Assembly (NCBI GenBank): GCA_030751555.1
Contig: JASMFX010000037.1
Location: 1-6,478 of the forward strand
Direction: 5' to 3'
DNA from: Candidatus Woesearchaeota archaeon
GTDB lineage: Archaea; Nanoarchaeota; Nanoarchaeia; Woesearchaeales; CALCXY01
DNA length: 6,478 nucleotides
Both the position numbers and the translations under genes were made by a program. Below the pieces are notes generated by a model. That model saw only the letters and a program-made list of their open reading frames with translations. It had not been told where the DNA came from and did not search any database. This document shows positions 5,215 to 6,478 of the stretch, piece by piece. Numbering within the stretch: position 1 is the stretch's first letter; each line of letters starts with the position of its first letter.

Positions 5215-6428
5215 TAAAAGACTTTTTTCAATTTTCAATGGAGACCTTTAGGCAGAGAAAGGTCAGGACGCTACTTACTATGCTTGGAATTTTCGTAGGT
5301 ATTGCAGCCATCGTTGCTTTAATAAGTTTAGGGCAGGGATTTGAAAAGAAAATAACTGAGCAATTTAATAAACTCGGGGCTGATAAATTATTCATTACTC
5401 CGAAGGCCCCTTTTGCTCCGCCGGGATCTTCGACGTTGGGTGTCGAGTTAACTGAGGATGATCTTGACTTTGTGAAACGACAACGGGGGGTAGATGATAC
5501 GACCTCGTTTGTAATGACACCTGCCAAGGTTGAGTTTAAGGATGAGGTACGGTTCTTCAATGTCATCGGGGTTCCTGTGGATGGGATGAAGCTCTGGAAG
5601 GAGCTGGCAGGGGACTTTGATATTGAAATTGGACGGCAGATTAAGGAAGGAGATAAATTTAAAATTGTGATAGGACATAACTATCTTGATCAAAATTTAT
5701 TCAAGAAAAATGTAAAGTTAAGAGACAGTTTAATTATAAGTGATATTGATTTTAAAGTAGTGGGTGTGTGGGAATTTATTGGAAGTGCAGAGGATGATAG
5801 ATCGATCACGATGCCTATTGAAACTGCGAGAGAGGTTTTTGACGTGGGGGAGAGATTGGATGGAATCATAGTAAGGACTGTCGTAGGAGCAGATCCTGCT
5901 GCTGTTGGAGATTTGTTGAAGAAGAAACTACGAAAACATAGGGGATTAGAGGAGGGAAAAGAGGATTTTAGGGTGCAATCCTTTGATGAGGTTTTACGAT
6001 CGTTTAATCAGGTATTAGGAACAGTTCAGGTAGTGTTGGTTGCCATAGCAATGATCAGTTTGATCGTAGGAGGGATTGGGATCATGAATACGATGTATAC
6101 GAGCGTTGTTGAGCGTACCTCTGAGATTGGGATCATGAAGGCAATCGGGGCAAGGAATAGCGATATTGCTAAGATTTACTTGATTGAGTCTGGTTTACTA
6201 GGCCTTGCAGGAGGAATTGTGGGGATTGTACTGGGCATGAGTATCAGTAAAAGCATTGAACTGCTTGTTCGAAAGGTGTTGCTTTTTGAATTTATTGAGA
6301 TATTTTTCCCATGGTATATGATCCTTGGTGTTGCATTATTTGCTTTTATTATAGGGGCTGTTTCAGGTGTGTTGCCTGCGATACATGCTGCTAATTTAGA
6401 ACCTGTGGATGCTCTGAGGTATGAATGA
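5211..6428 (+). CDS. MacB/FtsX-type ABC permease, second paralogue (405 aa)
   Basis: This protein is collinear with the preceding permease almost residue for residue. It shares MIKD at the start, RKVR before helix 1, TMLGIF.GIAA, LISLGQG, APPGS, LTEDDL, EGDKFKIVIG, GGIGIMNTMYTSVVERTSEIGIMKAIGA (spanning 287-314), IESGLLGLAGGIVG, FPWY and PVDALR. Helices lie near 21-42, 266-290, 322-345 and 367-390, with the extracellular core between about 43 and 263. The conserved cytoplasmic and membrane parts against a diverged core fit an old tandem duplication followed by specialisation. The two proteins probably form a heterodimer over an ATPase homodimer. The start overlaps the preceding stop (ATGA 5211-5214). 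Codons in the early core, about 5398-5640, are more GC-rich (CGA/CGG for Arg, ACG, TCG) than the AT-rich codons that follow. Function within the family is secure; substrate is unknown. Confidence 0.93.
   Translation: MIKDFFQFSMETFRQRKVRTLLTMLGIFVGIAAIVALISLGQGFEKKITEQFNKLGADKLFITPKAPFAPPGSSTLGVELTEDDLDFVKRQRGVDDTTSFVMTPAKVEFKDEVRFFNVIGVPVDGMKLWKELAGDFDIEIGRQIKEGDKFKIVIGHNYLDQNLFKKNVKLRDSLIISDIDFKVVGVWEFIGSAEDDRSITMPIETAREVFDVGERLDGIIVRTVVGADPAAVGDLLKKKLRKHRGLEEGKEDFRVQSFDEVLRSFNQVLGTVQVVLVAIAMISLIVGGIGIMNTMYTSVVERTSEIGIMKAIGARNSDIAKIYLIESGLLGLAGGIVGIVLGMSISKSIELLVRKVLLFEFIEIFFPWYMILGVALFAFIIGAVSGVLPAIHAANLEPVDALRYE
6416..6420 (+). promoter_or_regulatory. Probable Shine-Dalgarno sequence for the gene starting at 6425
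   Basis: GAGGT, extended to TGAGGT from 6415, is complementary to the archaeal 16S rRNA 3' end and lies 4 nt before the ATG at 6425. The spacing is a little short but usable. Together with the ATGA overlap it supports a real start codon there. Confidence 0.4.
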
Positions 6429-6478
6429 AAAAATTTAGTAAGTTATTATTTGCGAATCCAGGAATTCCTCTTAGTAGT
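6425..6478 (+). CDS. Start of a further operon gene (18 codons, cut by the right edge)
   Basis: An ATG at 6425 overlaps the permease stop TGA (6426-6428) as ATGA, exactly like the four junctions upstream. It opens a frame that stays open to the window edge. The 18 residues MKKFSKLLFANPGIPLSS have a basic N-terminus, then a short hydrophobic patch. That is too little to decide between a signal sequence and a soluble protein or to name a family. The repeated junction style and a GAGGT just upstream are the main evidence that this is a real gene of the same operon. Confidence 0.6.
   Translation, partial: MKKFSKLLFANPGIPLSS

Noticed and set aside
4755..5231. A 158-codon minus-strand open frame across the permease junction
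   Set aside because: It is antisense to conserved FtsX-domain sequence and the permease junction, with low-complexity Ile/Thr/Pro content and no family features.
5228..5693. Two minus-strand open frames (112 and 81 codons) inside the second permease gene
   Set aside because: Both are shadows of the conserved helix 1 and extracellular core coding sequence, with no independent support.
1..6478. CRISPR array, tRNA/rRNA genes, insertion sequences or attachment sites
   Set aside because: I saw no regularly spaced repeats, no tRNA-like cloverleaf, no transposase motifs and no flanking terminal repeats. Almost all the DNA is accounted for by protein genes.

Overview
The window looks like part of a DPANN-type archaeal genome, most plausibly Woesearchaeota, Pacearchaeota or a relative. 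Four features point this way. Each of the four transcription-unit starts that can be seen has an archaeal TATA element about 26 bp before the start codon, as expected for leaderless mRNAs. The DNA is AT-rich and genes are packed with 4-nt overlaps. The ABC operon includes a COG1361-type (S-layer/CARDB-like) surface protein. Several short single-pass membrane proteins resemble those common in these lineages. The taxonomic call is inference, because no rRNA or marker gene is present.

Layout. (1) Positions 1-563 hold a divergent pair of small membrane-protein genes. One runs leftward off the window edge (1-178, minus) and the other encodes a complete 99-aa protein (264-563, plus). They share an 85-bp promoter region. 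(2) Positions 560-1582 (minus) encode an exported or membrane-anchored 340-aa protein of unknown function. Its stop codon interlocks with that of the 99-aa gene. (3) Positions 1583-1767 are a 185-bp AT-rich divergent control region. It holds one promoter for each direction, a cluster of AGGT/ACCT inverted repeats and three ATTAAAT repeats. (4) Positions 1768-6478 are a rightward operon with this gene order: a 51-aa SpoVT-AbrB-like protein, a MacB/LolD-class ABC ATPase, a COG1361-type surface protein with two C-terminal membrane helices, two paralogous MacB/FtsX-type permeases, and the first 18 codons of a further gene. All five junctions in this operon are ATGA start/stop overlaps.

How the genes work together. 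The ATPase should form a dimer that drives a permease pair, probably a heterodimer of the two paralogues. These are mechanotransmission-type (MacB/LolCDE/FtsEX) ABC systems. Single-membrane archaea have no outer membrane or TolC. The Ig-like surface protein encoded between ATPase and permeases is therefore a good candidate for the extracellular partner that MacA provides in bacteria. The AbrB-like protein may regulate its own operon through the repeats upstream. The substrate cannot be read from the sequence. The most interesting points are the composition of this operon, the odd topology of the surface protein's C-terminus, and the unrecognised 340-aa protein divergent from the operon.
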